Of a DNA stretch of 64,000 bases, positions 42,740-51,161 are shown piece by piece. Source of the stretch: Aeromonas sobria. GTDB taxonomy: Bacteria; Pseudomonadota; Gammaproteobacteria; Enterobacterales; Aeromonadaceae. Below the pieces are notes generated by a model. It was not told the origin of the DNA. It saw nothing but the letters and a program-made list of their open reading frames with translations, and did not search any database. Both the position numbers and the translations under genes were made by a program. The first letter of the stretch is position 1, and every line of letters begins with the position of its first letter. The stretch spans positions 87,401 to 151,400 of the forward strand of contig NZ_CDBW01000041.1 of the NCBI RefSeq assembly GCF_000820145.1, written 5' to 3'.

Positions 42740-44881
42740 ATGAAAGAATTTTTTGCAACCTGCCCCAAGGGGCTGGAAAACCTGTTGGCCGACGAGCTGA
42801 CCACCCTGGGCGCAGAGCAGGTCCGTGAGACCGTGGCTGGCGTCCACTTCAAAGGCGAACTGGCGATTGGCTACAAGGCCTGCCTGTGGAGCCGTTTTGC
42901 CTCCCGCATCGTGCTGGTGCTGTCCGAATTCCAGATGAACGACGATCTGGATCTCTATCTGGGCGCTCACACCATCCCTTGGGAAGAGCATTTCCCCGGC
43001 ACCTCCACCATTGCAGTGGACTTTACCGGTACCAACCCTGCTATTCGCAATACCCAATATGGCGCGCTGAAGATCAAGGATGCCATCGTTGACCGCTTTA
43101 CCAAGCGTGGTCATGTGCGTCCGGACGTTGACAAAAAATCGCCGGATATTCGCATCATGGCGCACCTGGGCAAAGGCAAGGCCAATATCACGCTGGACTT
43201 GTCAGGCCCGGCGCTGCACCAGCGTTTCTATCGTCAGGGCACAGGTGAAGCACCGCTCAAAGAGAACCTGGCCTGCGCCATGATAGCCCGTAGCGGCTGG
43301 GCCGGTGAGCCGATGATGGACCCCATGTGCGGTTCCGGTACCTTGCTGATCGAAGCGGCCTTCATTGCCGCCGACATGGCGCCGGCTCTGCGCCGTGAGC
43401 GCTTCGGTTTCGATCGCTGGCTGCAGCACGATAGCGAGCTTTGGCAGAGCCTGATGATGGAAGCGCAAGTGCGCGCCAAACGTGGTATGCAGCGTTGCGA
43501 GACCAAGTTGTTTGGTTGTGATACCGACGCCCGGGTGTTGATGAAAGCCCGTGATAACGCCAAGGCAGCTGGTGTGGCGCACCTGATTACCTTCAAGCAG
43601 GCCGAAGTCAGTGCGCTGGATAACCCCTTGCCGATGGCGAGCGTCGAAGGGGAGGCTCGTCAGGTCGGTATGCTGATCTCCAACCCGCCTTATGGTGAGC
43701 GTTTGGGCGAGTTCCCGGCGCTGCTGGAAGTGCATCAGGCCCTCGGCGATGCCTTGCGTCGCAGCTTCCAGGGCTGGCGTGTCTCCATTCTCTCTGCCTC
43801 ACCGGAGCTCTTGAGCTGTCTGCGCCTGCGTGCCGACAAGCAATATCGCCTGTTCAACGGCGCCCTTGAGTGTCAGCTGCGTAACTATCAAATCGCACTG
43901 GACTCCGTGGCTTCCCAAAAAGAGGTGGCGCAGGACTTTGCCAACCGCTTGCGCAAGAATCTGAAGACCCTCGAGAAGTGGGCCGCTAAGGAAGGTATCG
44001 ACTGCTACCGCCTCTATGATGCCGACCTGCCGGAATACAACGCCGCCATCGACCGCTATCAGGATTATCTGGTGGTTCAGGAGTATGCTGCACCGAAGGA
44101 CATCCCCGCTCAAAAGACCCGTCAGCGTCTGCTCGACATGGTTCAGGCCGCCATCAAGGTGACCGGTATGGACGGCGAGAAGGTGATCCTGAAAGTGCGC
44201 GAGCGTCAGGAAGGCAAACAGCAGTATCAGAAGCTCTCCGAAGAGCAACATCGGATGGAAGTGCAGGAGTACGGCGCCCGTCTGTGGGTCAACCTCTACG
44301 ACTATCTGGATACCGGCCTGTTCCTCGACCACCGTCAGACCCGCCGCATGCTGGGTCAGATGGCCAAGGGCAAGCGCTTCCTGAACCTGTTCGCCTATAC
44401 CGGCAGTGCCACTGTGCATGCTGGGCTTGGCGGGGCCAGCGAGACCACCACCATCGACATGTCGCACACCTACCTGAACTGGGCGCAGGACAACATGCGT
44501 CTCAACTCGCTGGTGGGCCGTCAGCACAAGTTTGTGCAGGCCGATTGCCTGAAGTGGTTGTCGGAAGCCGATGATCAGTACGACCTCATCTTTATCGATC
44601 CGCCGACCTTCTCCAACTCCAAGCGGATGGATGAGAGCTTTGACGTACAGCGCGATCACCTGCTGCTGATGCAGCACCTGAAGCGTCTGCTGGCGGCGGA
44701 TGGCACCCTGGTGTTCTCCAACAACAAGCGTCACTTCAAGATGGATATGGCCGGGCTTGAAGCCGCAGGTCTCAAGGCCCAGAACATTACCCAGAAGACC
44801 CGGCCGAAAGATTTCGAACGTAACCAGCATATCCATAACTGCTGGATCATCACCCATGCACCGGCGCAAGCTGAGTCGTAA
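42740..44881 (+). CDS. rlmL: Bifunctional 23S rRNA methyltransferase RlmKL
   Basis: 713-aa fusion enzyme. The N-terminal THUMP and RlmL half makes m2G2445 (NPPY motif in ISNPPYGERLGEFPAL; SAM motif MDPMCGSGTLLIEAA). The C-terminal RlmK half makes m7G2069 (FLNLFAYTGSATVHAGLGGA, FIDPPTFSNSKRM). Highly similar throughout to E. coli RlmKL. Start ATG 42740 (MKEFFATCPKGLENLL) is chosen by alignment. A perfect -10 TATAAT is at 42700-42705, without a well-spaced -35. Confidence 0.97.
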   Translation: MKEFFATCPKGLENLLADELTTLGAEQVRETVAGVHFKGELAIGYKACLWSRFASRIVLVLSEFQMNDDLDLYLGAHTIPWEEHFPGTSTIAVDFTGTNPAIRNTQYGALKIKDAIVDRFTKRGHVRPDVDKKSPDIRIMAHLGKGKANITLDLSGPALHQRFYRQGTGEAPLKENLACAMIARSGWAGEPMMDPMCGSGTLLIEAAFIAADMAPALRRERFGFDRWLQHDSELWQSLMMEAQVRAKRGMQRCETKLFGCDTDARVLMKARDNAKAAGVAHLITFKQAEVSALDNPLPMASVEGEARQVGMLISNPPYGERLGEFPALLEVHQALGDALRRSFQGWRVSILSASPELLSCLRLRADKQYRLFNGALECQLRNYQIALDSVASQKEVAQDFANRLRKNLKTLEKWAAKEGIDCYRLYDADLPEYNAAIDRYQDYLVVQEYAAPKDIPAQKTRQRLLDMVQAAIKVTGMDGEKVILKVRERQEGKQQYQKLSEEQHRMEVQEYGARLWVNLYDYLDTGLFLDHRQTRRMLGQMAKGKRFLNLFAYTGSATVHAGLGGASETTTIDMSHTYLNWAQDNMRLNSLVGRQHKFVQADCLKWLSEADDQYDLIFIDPPTFSNSKRMDESFDVQRDHLLLMQHLKRLLAADGTLVFSNNKRHFKMDMAGLEAAGLKAQNITQKTRPKDFERNQHIHNCWIITHAPAQAES

Positions 44882-45111
44882 TGCTGACCCTGTTTCACAC
44901 CGACGGTTGTCACCTGTGTGAGCAGGCTTGGGGGCTGGTGGAGCAGGCCGGCCTTGCCGCCGCCACCCGCCAGAGCGACATCATGGATGATGAGCAGTGG
45001 CTAGCGGCTTATCGGGTGCGCATTCCGGTACTGCGTGACGAGGCGGGCCGCGAACTCGGCTGGCCTTTTACGCTGGTGGAGTTGATGGCCTGGGCTGCGC
45101 ATCGGGGTTGA
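44881..45111 (+). CDS. Glutaredoxin-like (DUF836-type) thiol protein
   Basis: 76-aa thioredoxin-fold protein with an N-terminal CxxC (LFHTDGCHLCEQAWGLVEQA) and the cis-Pro loop VRIPVLRDEAGRELGWPFT. Small glutaredoxin-family proteins of this type are common after rlmL in gammaproteobacteria. Its A of ATG is the last base of the rlmL stop (TAATG), so translation is coupled. Redox partner unknown. Confidence 0.85.
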   Translation: MLTLFHTDGCHLCEQAWGLVEQAGLAAATRQSDIMDDEQWLAAYRVRIPVLRDEAGRELGWPFTLVELMAWAAHRG

Positions 45112-45126
45112 TGTTGAATTGACGAT

Positions 45127-45165
45127 AAAACGGGGGCAGACCTTCAGTCTGCTGCCCGTTTTTTT
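45127..45165 (+). terminator. Terminator after the rlmL operon
   Basis: AAAACGGG...CAGAC pairs with GTCTG...CCCGTTTT and ends in a seven-T run. Confidence 0.85.
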
Positions 45166-45186
45166 CATATGAAATAAGGAATAAAC

Positions 45187-47097
45187 ATGGCTCTTTTAAC
45201 ATTGCACGGCGCATGTCTGTCGTTCAGTGATTTCCCGCTGCTCGACAACGCCGAGCTCAGCATTGAGCGCGGCGAGCGTCTCTGTCTGGTTGGCCGCAAC
45301 GGGGCAGGTAAATCCACGCTGATGAAAGTGATCGCGGGCGAATTGCCCCTTGATGATGGTCGCATGGTGCAGCAGCAAGATCTCAAAGTGACCCGCCTTG
45401 AGCAGGATCCGCCAGCATCGAGCGAGTTGACCGTATTTGACTACACCGCCGAAGGGTTGGCGGGGGTGGGTGAGCTGCTCAAGCAGTACCACCATATCTC
45501 CATGGAGCTGGCGCACGATCCCAGCGATGCCAACATCCGCATCATGAGCGAGTTGCAAGAGCAGCTCGATTATCAGAACGGTTGGCAGTTCGAGACCCGG
45601 ATCAGCCAGGTGCTGACCCTGCTCAATCTCGATCCCGACGCGACCCTGGACAGCCTCTCCGGTGGCTGGCTGCGCAAAGTCGCCCTGGCCCGCGCACTGG
45701 CTTGCGATCCCGACTTGTTGTTGCTGGATGAGCCGACCAACCACCTGGACATTGAAGCCATCAACTGGCTGGAAGAGTTCCTGAAAGATTTTCGTGGCGC
45801 CATCGTCTTCATCTCCCACGACCGGGAGTTTATTCACAAGCTGGCGACCCGGATCATCGATCTGGATCGCGGCGAGATCACCTCCTGGCCTGGCAACTAC
45901 GATCAGTATCTGCTGGGCAAAGAGGAGTGGCTGCGGGTCGAGGAGCTGAAAAATGCCGAGTTCGACCGCAAGCTGGCGCAAGAAGAGGTGTGGGTGCGTC
46001 AGGGGATCAAGGCCCGCCGTACCCGTAACGAAGGCCGTGTGCGCGCCCTCGAGGCGATGCGGATGGAGCGTTCCCAGCGCCGTGAGCTGCAAGGCAAGGC
46101 CAAACTGCAGATGGACGATGTGAATCGCTCCGGCAAGCTGGTGTTTGAAACCGAAGGTCTGGGACTGGACTTTGGCGCTCGTACCCTGTTCCAGGGGCTG
46201 GATCTGCAAGTGCTGCGCGGCGACAAGATTGCGCTGGTTGGCCCGAACGGTTGTGGTAAATCCACCCTGATCAAATTGCTGTTGGGTCAGCTTGACCCAA
46301 GCCGTGGCTTGGTCAAGGGCGGCACCAAGCTGGATGTGGCTTATTTTGACCAGTATCGTGATCAGCTCGATCCTGAGCAGACGGTGATGGAGAACGTGGG
46401 GGAGGGCAAGCAGGAGGTAATGGTGCGTGGTCGCTCCCGTCATATCCTCGGCTACCTGCAGGACTTCCTGTTCGAGCCCAAGCGGGCCCGAACTCCGGTC
46501 AAGGCGCTTTCCGGCGGCGAGAAGAACCGTCTGTTGCTGGCCAAACTGTTCCTCAAACCCAGCAACCTGCTGATCCTCGATGAACCGACCAACGATCTGG
46601 ACGTAGAAACCCTGGAATTGCTGGAGGAGTTGCTGGCCGACTACCCCGGCACCTTGCTGCTGGTCAGTCACGATCGTCGCTTTATCGACAATACCGTGAC
46701 GGGTTGCTGGCTGTTTGAAGGGGATGGCCGCATCAGCGATTACGTCGGTGGTTATGCCGATATGATGGCCACCCGCGAGCTGCAGAGCTCACAACAGCAG
46801 CTCAAGAGCACCCAGAGCAAGGCTGCTGAGTCCGCGGTAGCGGTTAGCGAAGCGCCGAAGAAGAGCAAGAAGCTCTCTTATAAGCTGCAGCTTGAACTCG
46901 ACGGTTTACCTGCTCGTCTCGAACAGTTAGAAGGGGAGCTGGAGGCGCTGCAAAGCGAGATCAACCAGCCTAGCTTCTTCTCCTTGCCCAGCGATCAAAC
47001 CCAGCAAAAACTGGATGCCTGTAGTGCAGCTGAAGCCGCGCTGGAACAGGCTTTTTCCCGTTGGGAAGAGCTGGAAGGACTCAAAAATCAGGATTAA
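45187..47097 (+). CDS. uup: ABC-F family ATPase Uup
   Basis: 636-aa soluble protein with two ATP-binding cassettes (Walker A GRNGAGKST at residues ~37-45 and GPNGCGKST; signatures LSGGWLRKVALARAL and LSGGEKNRLLLAKL; Walker B LLLDEPTNHLD and LILDEPTNDLD). The ABC-F linker (EEVWVRQGIKARRTRNEGRV) and a C-terminal coiled-coil DNA-binding domain (about 560-636) follow. Uup acts on ribosomes and affects precise excision of transposons. No membrane segments, so not a transporter. Confidence 0.95.
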   Translation: MALLTLHGACLSFSDFPLLDNAELSIERGERLCLVGRNGAGKSTLMKVIAGELPLDDGRMVQQQDLKVTRLEQDPPASSELTVFDYTAEGLAGVGELLKQYHHISMELAHDPSDANIRIMSELQEQLDYQNGWQFETRISQVLTLLNLDPDATLDSLSGGWLRKVALARALACDPDLLLLDEPTNHLDIEAINWLEEFLKDFRGAIVFISHDREFIHKLATRIIDLDRGEITSWPGNYDQYLLGKEEWLRVEELKNAEFDRKLAQEEVWVRQGIKARRTRNEGRVRALEAMRMERSQRRELQGKAKLQMDDVNRSGKLVFETEGLGLDFGARTLFQGLDLQVLRGDKIALVGPNGCGKSTLIKLLLGQLDPSRGLVKGGTKLDVAYFDQYRDQLDPEQTVMENVGEGKQEVMVRGRSRHILGYLQDFLFEPKRARTPVKALSGGEKNRLLLAKLFLKPSNLLILDEPTNDLDVETLELLEELLADYPGTLLLVSHDRRFIDNTVTGCWLFEGDGRISDYVGGYADMMATRELQSSQQQLKSTQSKAAESAVAVSEAPKKSKKLSYKLQLELDGLPARLEQLEGELEALQSEINQPSFFSLPSDQTQQKLDACSAAEAALEQAFSRWEELEGLKNQD

Positions 47098-47201
47098 GTT
47101 CCCTGTCATTAAAACTTAATCCAGTTCAGTGTCTTGTGTCACATAGCCCGGTCAGGGTGAATGTTTTTGTTTGACCGGACCTGCTCGCTGGGGTAAAGAT
47201 A

Positions 47202-47233
47202 AAGGCGACCGATGAACAATTGGTCGCTTTTTT
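47202..47233 (+). terminator. Terminator between uup and rmf
   Basis: AAGGCGACC pairs with GGTCGCTTT, followed by a T run. A promoter-like TTGACC (47171) with TAAAGA 17 bp on (47194) lies immediately before it, so the hairpin could also sit in the rmf leader and act as an attenuator. Confidence 0.7.
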
Positions 47234-47258
47234 TGTTCCACGAAGAGGGTCGTAGATG

Positions 47259-47435
47259 ATGAAGAGACAGAAACGGGACCGTCTGGATAGAGCTCGTGCT
47301 CGTGGTTATCAGGCTGGCGTTGTCGGCAAACAGAAAGAAGCGTGTCCGTATCAATGTCTGGATGCCCGTGGGCATTGGCTTGGTGGTTGGCGTGATGCCA
47401 TGGAAGGGCGGGGCTCTGGCCTCTTCATGAAGTAA
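47259..47435 (+). CDS. rmf: Ribosome modulation factor RMF
   Basis: 58-aa basic protein that dimerises 70S ribosomes into inactive 100S particles in stationary phase. It begins MKRQKRDRLDRARARGYQAG and contains CPYQCLDARGHWLGGWRDAM, the RMF signature. A few residues longer at the C-terminus than E. coli RMF (55 aa). ATG 47259 is chosen by alignment; ATG 47256 immediately precedes it. AGAGGG ribosome-binding site 9 nt upstream. Gene order rmf-fabA-lonB is as in E. coli. Confidence 0.96.
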   Translation: MKRQKRDRLDRARARGYQAGVVGKQKEACPYQCLDARGHWLGGWRDAMEGRGSGLFMK

Positions 47436-47463
47436 TCGGTACTTCATCACATATTACAAAAGG

Positions 47464-47486
47464 AAAGGGGCCATCGAGGCCCCTTT
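47464..47486. terminator. Bidirectional terminator between rmf and fabA
   Basis: AAAGGGGCC-ATCGA-GGCCCCTTT stem-loop between convergent genes. Confidence 0.9.
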
Positions 47487-47519
47487 GCGTTATTGCGGTT
47501 TTACCACTGAGGATAGCGA

Positions 47520-48080
47520 TCAGAATGCGGTGGTATCTTTAAACAGGCCAACTTTCAGGTCAGTTGCGCTGTAGATCGGGCGGCCATCCACTTCGACGAC
47601 GCCATCAGCGATACCCATCACCAATTTGCGGTTGATGACGCGCTTGAAGGTGATCTTGTAGGTCACTTTCTTGGCAGTCGGCAGGATCTGGCCGGTGAAT
47701 TTCACTTCACCCACCCCCAGAGCACGACCCTTGCCAGGACCGCCTTTCCAGCCCAGGAAGAAGCCGACCAGCTGCCACATGGCATCCAGACCAAGGCAAC
47801 CAGGCATCACGGGGTCACCCGGGAAGTGGCAATCGAAGAACCAGAGATCAGGTGTAATGTCGAGTTCAGCCAGGATCTCGCCCTTGCCATGCTCGCCGCC
47901 GTTGTCATTGATCTTGACGATGCGATCCATCATCAACATGTTGGGAGCCGGTAACTGGCTATTGCCCTCACCAAACAGCTCACCACGGCTACAAGCCAGC
48001 AGCTCTTCACGGGTAAAAGAGTTCTTGCCCTGTTCGCACAGAGAAAGGGGAGCTGCCATGGTGCTATTGTCTACGGTCAC
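47520..48080 (-). CDS. fabA: 3-hydroxydecanoyl-ACP dehydratase/isomerase FabA
   Basis: Key enzyme for unsaturated fatty acid synthesis: dehydrates 3-hydroxydecanoyl-ACP and isomerises the trans-2 to cis-3 double bond. The catalytic His is in CHFPGDPVMPGC and the Asp in LGLDAMWQLVGFFLGW. From the codon at 48080 it is 186 aa, about 14 longer than E. coli FabA. An ATG seven codons in (48059, MAAPLSLCEQG) may be the real start. Convergent with rmf. Confidence 0.96.
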   Translation of the reverse strand: MTVDNSTMAAPLSLCEQGKNSFTREELLACSRGELFGEGNSQLPAPNMLMMDRIVKINDNGGEHGKGEILAELDITPDLWFFDCHFPGDPVMPGCLGLDAMWQLVGFFLGWKGGPGKGRALGVGEVKFTGQILPTAKKVTYKITFKRVINRKLVMGIADGVVEVDGRPIYSATDLKVGLFKDTTAF

Positions 48081-48153
48081 GCTGAATTTCCTTCAAATGA
48101 GTAAAGCTGCGCCAATTTAGCTTACAGCTGTTCGCTAAACAACTCCGATCTCT

Positions 48154-50133
48154 TTATGAGCGACCAAGCAGGCGGCCCAACAGAGCGCTCAAGAGGCCGC
48201 CTTTTCGGCCGCTGCCATTCAATTCATCCAGCCGATCCTGGATCCGGCCAAACAGGGTGTCCGGCATATCCGGCTCGCCAGCCACACAGCCGGTGAGCAA
48301 TTCGATAGCCTCTTCCACGTGATAAACCGGGTGGATATGGAACTGGCCCGCCGCCACAGCGGCAATCACCTCATCAGAGAGATTCAACTGCTGAGCGTTG
48401 GTGCCGGGCAAAATAATCCCTTGTTTCCCCGTTATGCCGTGGATCTGGCATACCCGGAAGAAGCCCTCAATTTTTTCATTGACGCCACCCACGGCCTCGA
48501 CATTACCAAACTGATCGATAGCACCGGTCACGGCGAACTGTTGATAAATCGGCTGGCGGGCGAGGGCAGAGAGCAGGGCGCATAGCCCGGTCAGTGATGC
48601 ACTGTCGCCATCAATTTCATGATACGACTGCTCGAACACCAGATTGGCAGAGAGCGGGGTAGGGGTTTCGGCCCCGAACATATTGGAGAGATAACCTTGA
48701 ATGATCATCATCGCCTTGGCATGAATGTGGCCCGCGAGTTCCGCTTTTCGCTCGATGTCGATCACATCACCATCACCCAGATGCACGGTTGCGGTGAGGC
48801 GTACCGGCTCACCGAAATCATAGGGGTGTCCGGAGACCTGAATGACGGAAAGGCCGTTGATCTGGCCAATCTCTTCACCATCGGTTTGCAGCAAGATCTG
48901 GCCATCAATGACCCCCTGATCTGACTGTTCAACCAGATAGTTGAGGCGGTAATCCTGCTCTTCCAAGGCCCCCCGAATATGGTCATCGGTGACGACATCG
49001 GACTCCAGTTCGCGGGCCAGACTATCCGACATCCGCATGATGGCGGCCAGTTGCACTTCGGAGAGGGACAACCACTCCTGATGATCGCACAGTCTGCTGG
49101 CATGACGGCAGAGCGCGGCGAGGGCGGCAGGAGTAAAGTCCAGCAGGTTCCAGCGCAGGCGTAACCCAGCCAGATATTGCAAAAACTCCTGCAGATCTTC
49201 CTCGATATTGACCTCGGAAACCAGGTCGGCGCGCAGGAAGATACGCTCGGACATATCGCGATCCAGCATCTGGAACTCTGCTACCTCAAGGCGATCACCC
49301 ACCAGGATCAGCTTGAGCTTGATCGGCGTCGCTTCAGGGGTAAAGAAGGGGGTCAGGGTTTTCCCTTCCTGATAGGCGTTCCAGTCCAGCTCGCCTTTTT
49401 GCATGGCATTCTTCAGCTTGAACCAGAGGTGGGGCTGATCAAGCAGCTCGTCCAGTTGCAAAATGAGATAGCCGCCATTGGCTTCGCGCAGCAAGCCAGG
49501 CTCCAGCAGGTGCTGGTTGGCATACACAGAGCCTTGCTCGGTCTGGTAATTGATGGAGCCAAACAGGGTATCCCAGTTCAGGTCTCGCCCATAAACCACC
49601 GGTGCTTCTTGCTGCTCGTGATGGATCAGCAGATTAATCAGCACTGGGTGTTGAAACTCCAGACCCTGGGCTACGTGAGCGGCCAGATCAGACAGAAAAT
49701 CATCGATCTTCGGATCATTGTTTTGCTTGCGCATGATGCGGGTGACCAGACGTTCCGCATCAAGATGGAGGCTCATCAGTTTGAGCAGTTCGCCAACCAT
49801 TTCGCAGAACTCGATACCGGTGCCGGGTTGCAGCCGCAGCCAGATAGGCTTGAAGGGATTGTTCAGATTCTCGGTGTAGCAGAGATCAAACAAATCGGCA
49901 TCTTTGCCATTGGAGTCGGCAATAAGGGTCTGACAGACGCCTTCATAGTCGGCACCCGGAAAACCGTTGAGCAGCATTACCGGACAGTCACCATCAAAAC
50001 TGGCCAAGCGTTTGACCGCGGAGATGGCTCTGGGTTGCAATGCGGCAAAGGGGATAGGTTCAAGCTCACTGAGCATGGAGAACTGTTCAATCGCAAAAGC
50101 GGGTTTTAATTGTTCTGATGTTAATTCAGCCAC
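48154..50133 (-). CDS. LonB-like ATP-dependent protease (YcbZ family)
   Basis: 659-aa protein. The N-terminal half is a degenerate AAA-like region (GFPGADYEGVCQTLIADS; LREANGGYLILQLDELLDQP). The C-terminal half is a Lon-type serine protease domain with catalytic Ser in SYHEIDGDSASLTGLCALLS and Lys in GGVNEKIEGFF. It lacks the Lon N-domain and is longer than E. coli YcbZ. A GTG at 50133 is the probable start (GGA 9 nt upstream). Next to fabA, and its start lies 80 bp from dif. Confidence 0.92.
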   Translation of the reverse strand: MAELTSEQLKPAFAIEQFSMLSELEPIPFAALQPRAISAVKRLASFDGDCPVMLLNGFPGADYEGVCQTLIADSNGKDADLFDLCYTENLNNPFKPIWLRLQPGTGIEFCEMVGELLKLMSLHLDAERLVTRIMRKQNNDPKIDDFLSDLAAHVAQGLEFQHPVLINLLIHHEQQEAPVVYGRDLNWDTLFGSINYQTEQGSVYANQHLLEPGLLREANGGYLILQLDELLDQPHLWFKLKNAMQKGELDWNAYQEGKTLTPFFTPEATPIKLKLILVGDRLEVAEFQMLDRDMSERIFLRADLVSEVNIEEDLQEFLQYLAGLRLRWNLLDFTPAALAALCRHASRLCDHQEWLSLSEVQLAAIMRMSDSLARELESDVVTDDHIRGALEEQDYRLNYLVEQSDQGVIDGQILLQTDGEEIGQINGLSVIQVSGHPYDFGEPVRLTATVHLGDGDVIDIERKAELAGHIHAKAMMIIQGYLSNMFGAETPTPLSANLVFEQSYHEIDGDSASLTGLCALLSALARQPIYQQFAVTGAIDQFGNVEAVGGVNEKIEGFFRVCQIHGITGKQGIILPGTNAQQLNLSDEVIAAVAAGQFHIHPVYHVEEAIELLTGCVAGEPDMPDTLFGRIQDRLDELNGSGRKGGLLSALLGRLLGRS

Positions 50134-50214
50134 TTAAGACATCCGGTCGAAGATAGGATCAATTGTTGCCATTATACACAGTTCAATTAGTGGTAACAGG
50201 AAACAAGATATCGC

Positions 50215-50242
50215 ATTTAACATAATATACATTATGCGCAAT
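50215..50242. other. dif: dif site (XerC/XerD chromosome-dimer resolution site), now attL of the prophage
   Basis: On the minus strand the 28 bp read XerC arm ATTGCGCATAA, centre TGTATA, XerD arm TTATGTTAAAT. This equals E. coli dif at all but the first two bases of the XerC arm. It marks the replication terminus. Because a filamentous phage starts here, the XerC arm (50232-50242) is probably phage-derived and the host's original arm is now at 59015. Confidence 0.92.
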
Positions 50243-50262
50243 GACGGATGCAGGAGGACGGA

Positions 50263-50541
50263 ATGAAGAGAACTGAACAATGGAGCCGCTTTGATGCGGC
50301 TGACGACTTGGCCACTGAGGCCGACATGGTTGCCTATCTGCAGGCAGCTCTTGAAGATGGCGATCCGGCGCTGCTGACTGCGGCGTTTGATGATGTGGAG
50401 CGTGCTCGCGCCAAACTGCGTTGCCAGCCGCTCTACACGCTGGAAGAACTGCTGGCTCAGTGTGACCCCAATGCTGCATCACTAGGTGAAGTTGATTGGG
50501 GTCCTGATATTGGCGCTGAGATAACAACGCAATCGCGTTAA
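50263..50541 (+). CDS. Chimeric antitoxin-like protein: HigA-type N-terminus, MazE-type C-terminus
   Basis: 92-aa protein. Residues ~8-48 (SRFDAADDLATEADMVAYLQ, AALEDGDPALLTAAFDDVER) match the front of HigA-family addiction-module antidotes, but the helix-turn-helix half that should follow is absent. Instead the protein runs into PLYTLEELLAQCDPNA, the toxin-binding tail of MazE/PemI-type antitoxins. No toxin gene is adjacent; the next gene is convergent and unrelated. ATG 50263 has GGAGGACGGA upstream. It lies on the phage side of dif, 20 bp from it. It may be a phage-borne decoy antitoxin or a recombination relic. Family matches are from memory. Confidence 0.7.
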   Translation: MKRTEQWSRFDAADDLATEADMVAYLQAALEDGDPALLTAAFDDVERARAKLRCQPLYTLEELLAQCDPNAASLGEVDWGPDIGAEITTQSR

Positions 50542-50774
50542 AAAATTTCCCAAGTTGATCTTGGATTTAGTTTTCGAGCTGCTGCTTTAATTGCATCACT
50601 TTGCTCTTTGTCTATGTCGGTTCTTAAACGCAATAATGCAGCAGGAAACGTTGCATGCCCTAACTCATCTTTCTTAAACCAAGTGCATTCACACGTGTCA
50701 TCTTTGACCGATACGATAGTCATATCTGGTCCACCGCTTCTTAATCGAACAACATCACCAGCTTTCAACATCAT
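50538..50774 (-). CDS. DUF2158 family protein (YodC-like), phage cargo
   Basis: 78-aa soluble protein with the DUF2158 pattern GDVVRLRSGGPDMTIVSV and CECTWFKKDELGHATFPAAL. Convergent with the antitoxin-like gene (stops overlap by 4 bp). A GCCGATAA-N6-TTATCGGC hairpin lies 22 bp upstream, the same arrangement as at the second DUF2158 gene outside the phage (59097). More AT-rich than the phage core. Function unknown. Confidence 0.8.
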   Translation of the reverse strand: MMLKAGDVVRLRSGGPDMTIVSVKDDTCECTWFKKDELGHATFPAALLRLRTDIDKEQSDAIKAAARKLNPRSTWEIF

Positions 50775-50796
50775 GGCTTCCTTCTGAAAATGAGAC

Positions 50797-50818
50797 GCCG
50801 ATAAATAGGGTTATCGGC
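50797..50818. repeat. GCCGATAA-N6-TTATCGGC inverted repeat
   Basis: 8-bp perfect arms, 6-nt loop. A copy of identical geometry is at 59528-59549, also just upstream of a DUF2158 gene. Here it also follows the trypco2-like gene stop by 26 bp, so it could act as terminator, operator or recombination mark. Confidence 0.75.
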
Positions 50819-50843
50819 ATAACCGTTAGAGATAACAAAGTGG

Positions 50844-51161
50844 TCAGCCTTTCGGTAGCTCCACTGATACCGTGAACTTTACTCTGCTGGTCTGTTGGTA
50901 GCTGTCCGCGCCTTGAGTTTTTCCGCCAAGGCTGAAGACGTTAATCATTGAGAGTTTACCCCCAGCCTCTGTTTGTTGGCTTTCACTAACGACCAGTGCA
51001 ACATCAAATTCAACATTTGTCAGGCGTGGTGGCGTTGGCGATATCATATTGTGATCGTAAGGGTTTACCCTCCCCCCTAGTTTGGCAACTACATCAGATG
51101 CATTGGCTGCCCCCTGCACTATCTGTTGAATAGTCGATTGCACAAATTCCTCTAGTTGCAT
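50844..51161 (-). CDS. Trypco2-like domain protein, phage cargo
   Basis: 105 aa. Starts MQLEEFVQSTIQQIVQGAAN, then VEFDVALVVSESQQTEAGGK, and ends SRVKFTVSVELPKG. The pattern (N-terminal amphipathic helix, then beta hairpins with VxFDVAV and SRVKFxVPVxLP) resembles the trypsin-co-occurring domain trypco2, which Aravind and colleagues linked to bacterial conflict systems. Assignment is by pattern memory. It sits downstream of zot in the same direction, after a 475-bp non-coding region. Confidence 0.6.
   Translation of the reverse strand: MQLEEFVQSTIQQIVQGAANASDVVAKLGGRVNPYDHNMISPTPPRLTNVEFDVALVVSESQQTEAGGKLSMINVFSLGGKTQGADSYQQTSRVKFTVSVELPKG

Noticed and set aside
45196..46671. 491-codon open frame opposite uup
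   Set aside because: Antisense shadow of the ABC-F gene without recognisable motifs.
47202..47233. Riboswitch upstream of rmf
   Set aside because: A simple GC stem with T run explains it as the uup terminator; no conserved aptamer features.
50150..50262. matS site or other terminus motif near dif
   Set aside because: No GTGAC-N3-GTCAC-like site was noticed in the window by eye; only dif is supported.
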